Assembly: GCA_946623485.1 (NCBI GenBank)
Contig: CAMORF010000171.1
Location: forward strand, 1-5,488
Direction: 5' to 3'
Length of the DNA stretch: 5,488 bases
Origin: an uncultured Clostridia bacterium
GTDB lineage: Bacteria; Bacillota; Clostridia; Lachnospirales; Lachnospiraceae
The translations under genes were made by a program, and so were the position numbers. The notes under the pieces are model-generated. The model was not told the origin of the DNA. It did not search any database and saw nothing but the letters and a program-made list of their open reading frames with translations. This document shows, one piece after another, positions 5,360 through 5,488 of this stretch (positions within the stretch are counted from its first letter, which is position 1; each line of letters begins with the position of its first letter).

Positions 5360-5488
5360 GTGCCCGCCGCAGGCAAATCGGCTTTGGAAGCTTTTGATGA
5401 AGCTATTGATAAAATGAAAGTACTATTCAGCACCCCCATCGCTCAGAACGCAAGCGTTCTTCGCTGTGGGCGGTCAAAGTTCTTCGCT
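5360..5488 (+). CDS. Doubtful open frame running off the window
   Basis: From a GTG at 5360 the frame stays open for 43 codons to the window edge (MPAAGKSALEAFDEAIDKM and onward), with an internal ATG at 5414. AAGGA at 5353-5357 lies only 2 nt before the GTG, too close to be convincing. The stretch includes a 12-bp tandem duplication (5387-5410) encoding EAFD-EAID. Other frames are also partly open here, and I do not recognise the product. It may be the start of a gene, a fragment of one, or non-coding repeat sequence. Confidence 0.15.
   Translation, partial: MPAAGKSALEAFDEAIDKMKVLFSTPIAQNASVLRCGRSKFFA
5445..5488. repeat. Dyad plus direct repeat at the window edge
   Basis: AGAACGCAAGCGTTCT (5445-5460) is a dyad with a 6-bp stem around a CAAG loop. 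GTTCTTCGCT occurs at 5456-5465 and again at 5479-5488, a 23-bp period that ends exactly at the window edge, so the array may continue. Its role is unknown. The region between the GH36 stop at 5273 and this point shows no clear terminator. Confidence 0.45.

Overview
The window looks like chromosomal DNA of a Gram-positive anaerobe, most likely a clostridial member of the Bacillota (Lachnospiraceae-like). This is an inference from several things: strong AGGAGG-type ribosome binding sites, an ECF sigma factor paired with a zf-HC2 multi-membrane-span anti-sigma factor, a clostridial-style RluA pseudouridine synthase, and a dispersed-type palindromic repeat with a GGGGACGGTTCTC core of the kind I recall from clostridial genomes. 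Base composition appears balanced to slightly GC-rich. No marker in the window fixes the genus.

Layout. Positions 80-979 (minus strand) encode an RluA/RluD-family pseudouridine synthase with its catalytic Asp motif intact. It diverges from a two-gene plus-strand operon across about 250 bp. That spacer holds an extended -10 promoter for the synthase gene and, facing the other way, a good ECF-type promoter (TGTAAC-N16-CGTC). The operon encodes an ECF sigma factor (start reassigned to GTG 1231) and a six-span, zinc-finger anti-sigma factor (1761-2492) joined by an ATGA overlap. The likely logic is autoregulation: the sigma factor transcribes its own operon, and the membrane anti-sigma holds it inactive until an envelope signal arrives.

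The anti-sigma gene ends inside an 82-bp compound palindrome (2489-2570) that resembles a REP/BIME-type mobile repeat and supplies the stop codon. Next come a possible 36-codon ORF, three 17-bp tandem repeats whose last diverged copy carries a Shine-Dalgarno sequence, and a short HD-domain gene (2693-3115). That gene keeps the first half of an HD-GYP-type phosphohydrolase but has lost the GYP half. It looks like a deletion remnant.

The largest gene (3126-5273) encodes a cytoplasmic GH36 protein of the raffinose-synthase/Sip1 branch, with both catalytic Asp regions present. It is probably an alpha-galactosidase or galactosyl-transferring enzyme acting on imported oligosaccharides, but no transporter or regulator lies beside it here. 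The last 215 bp hold short repeats, a small dyad and a doubtful ORF running off the edge.

I found no RNA genes, CRISPR array, complete insertion sequence or defence system. The parts most worth a second look are the 2489-2693 repeat-rich junction with the truncated HD gene after it, and the ECF promoter/start-codon arrangement.
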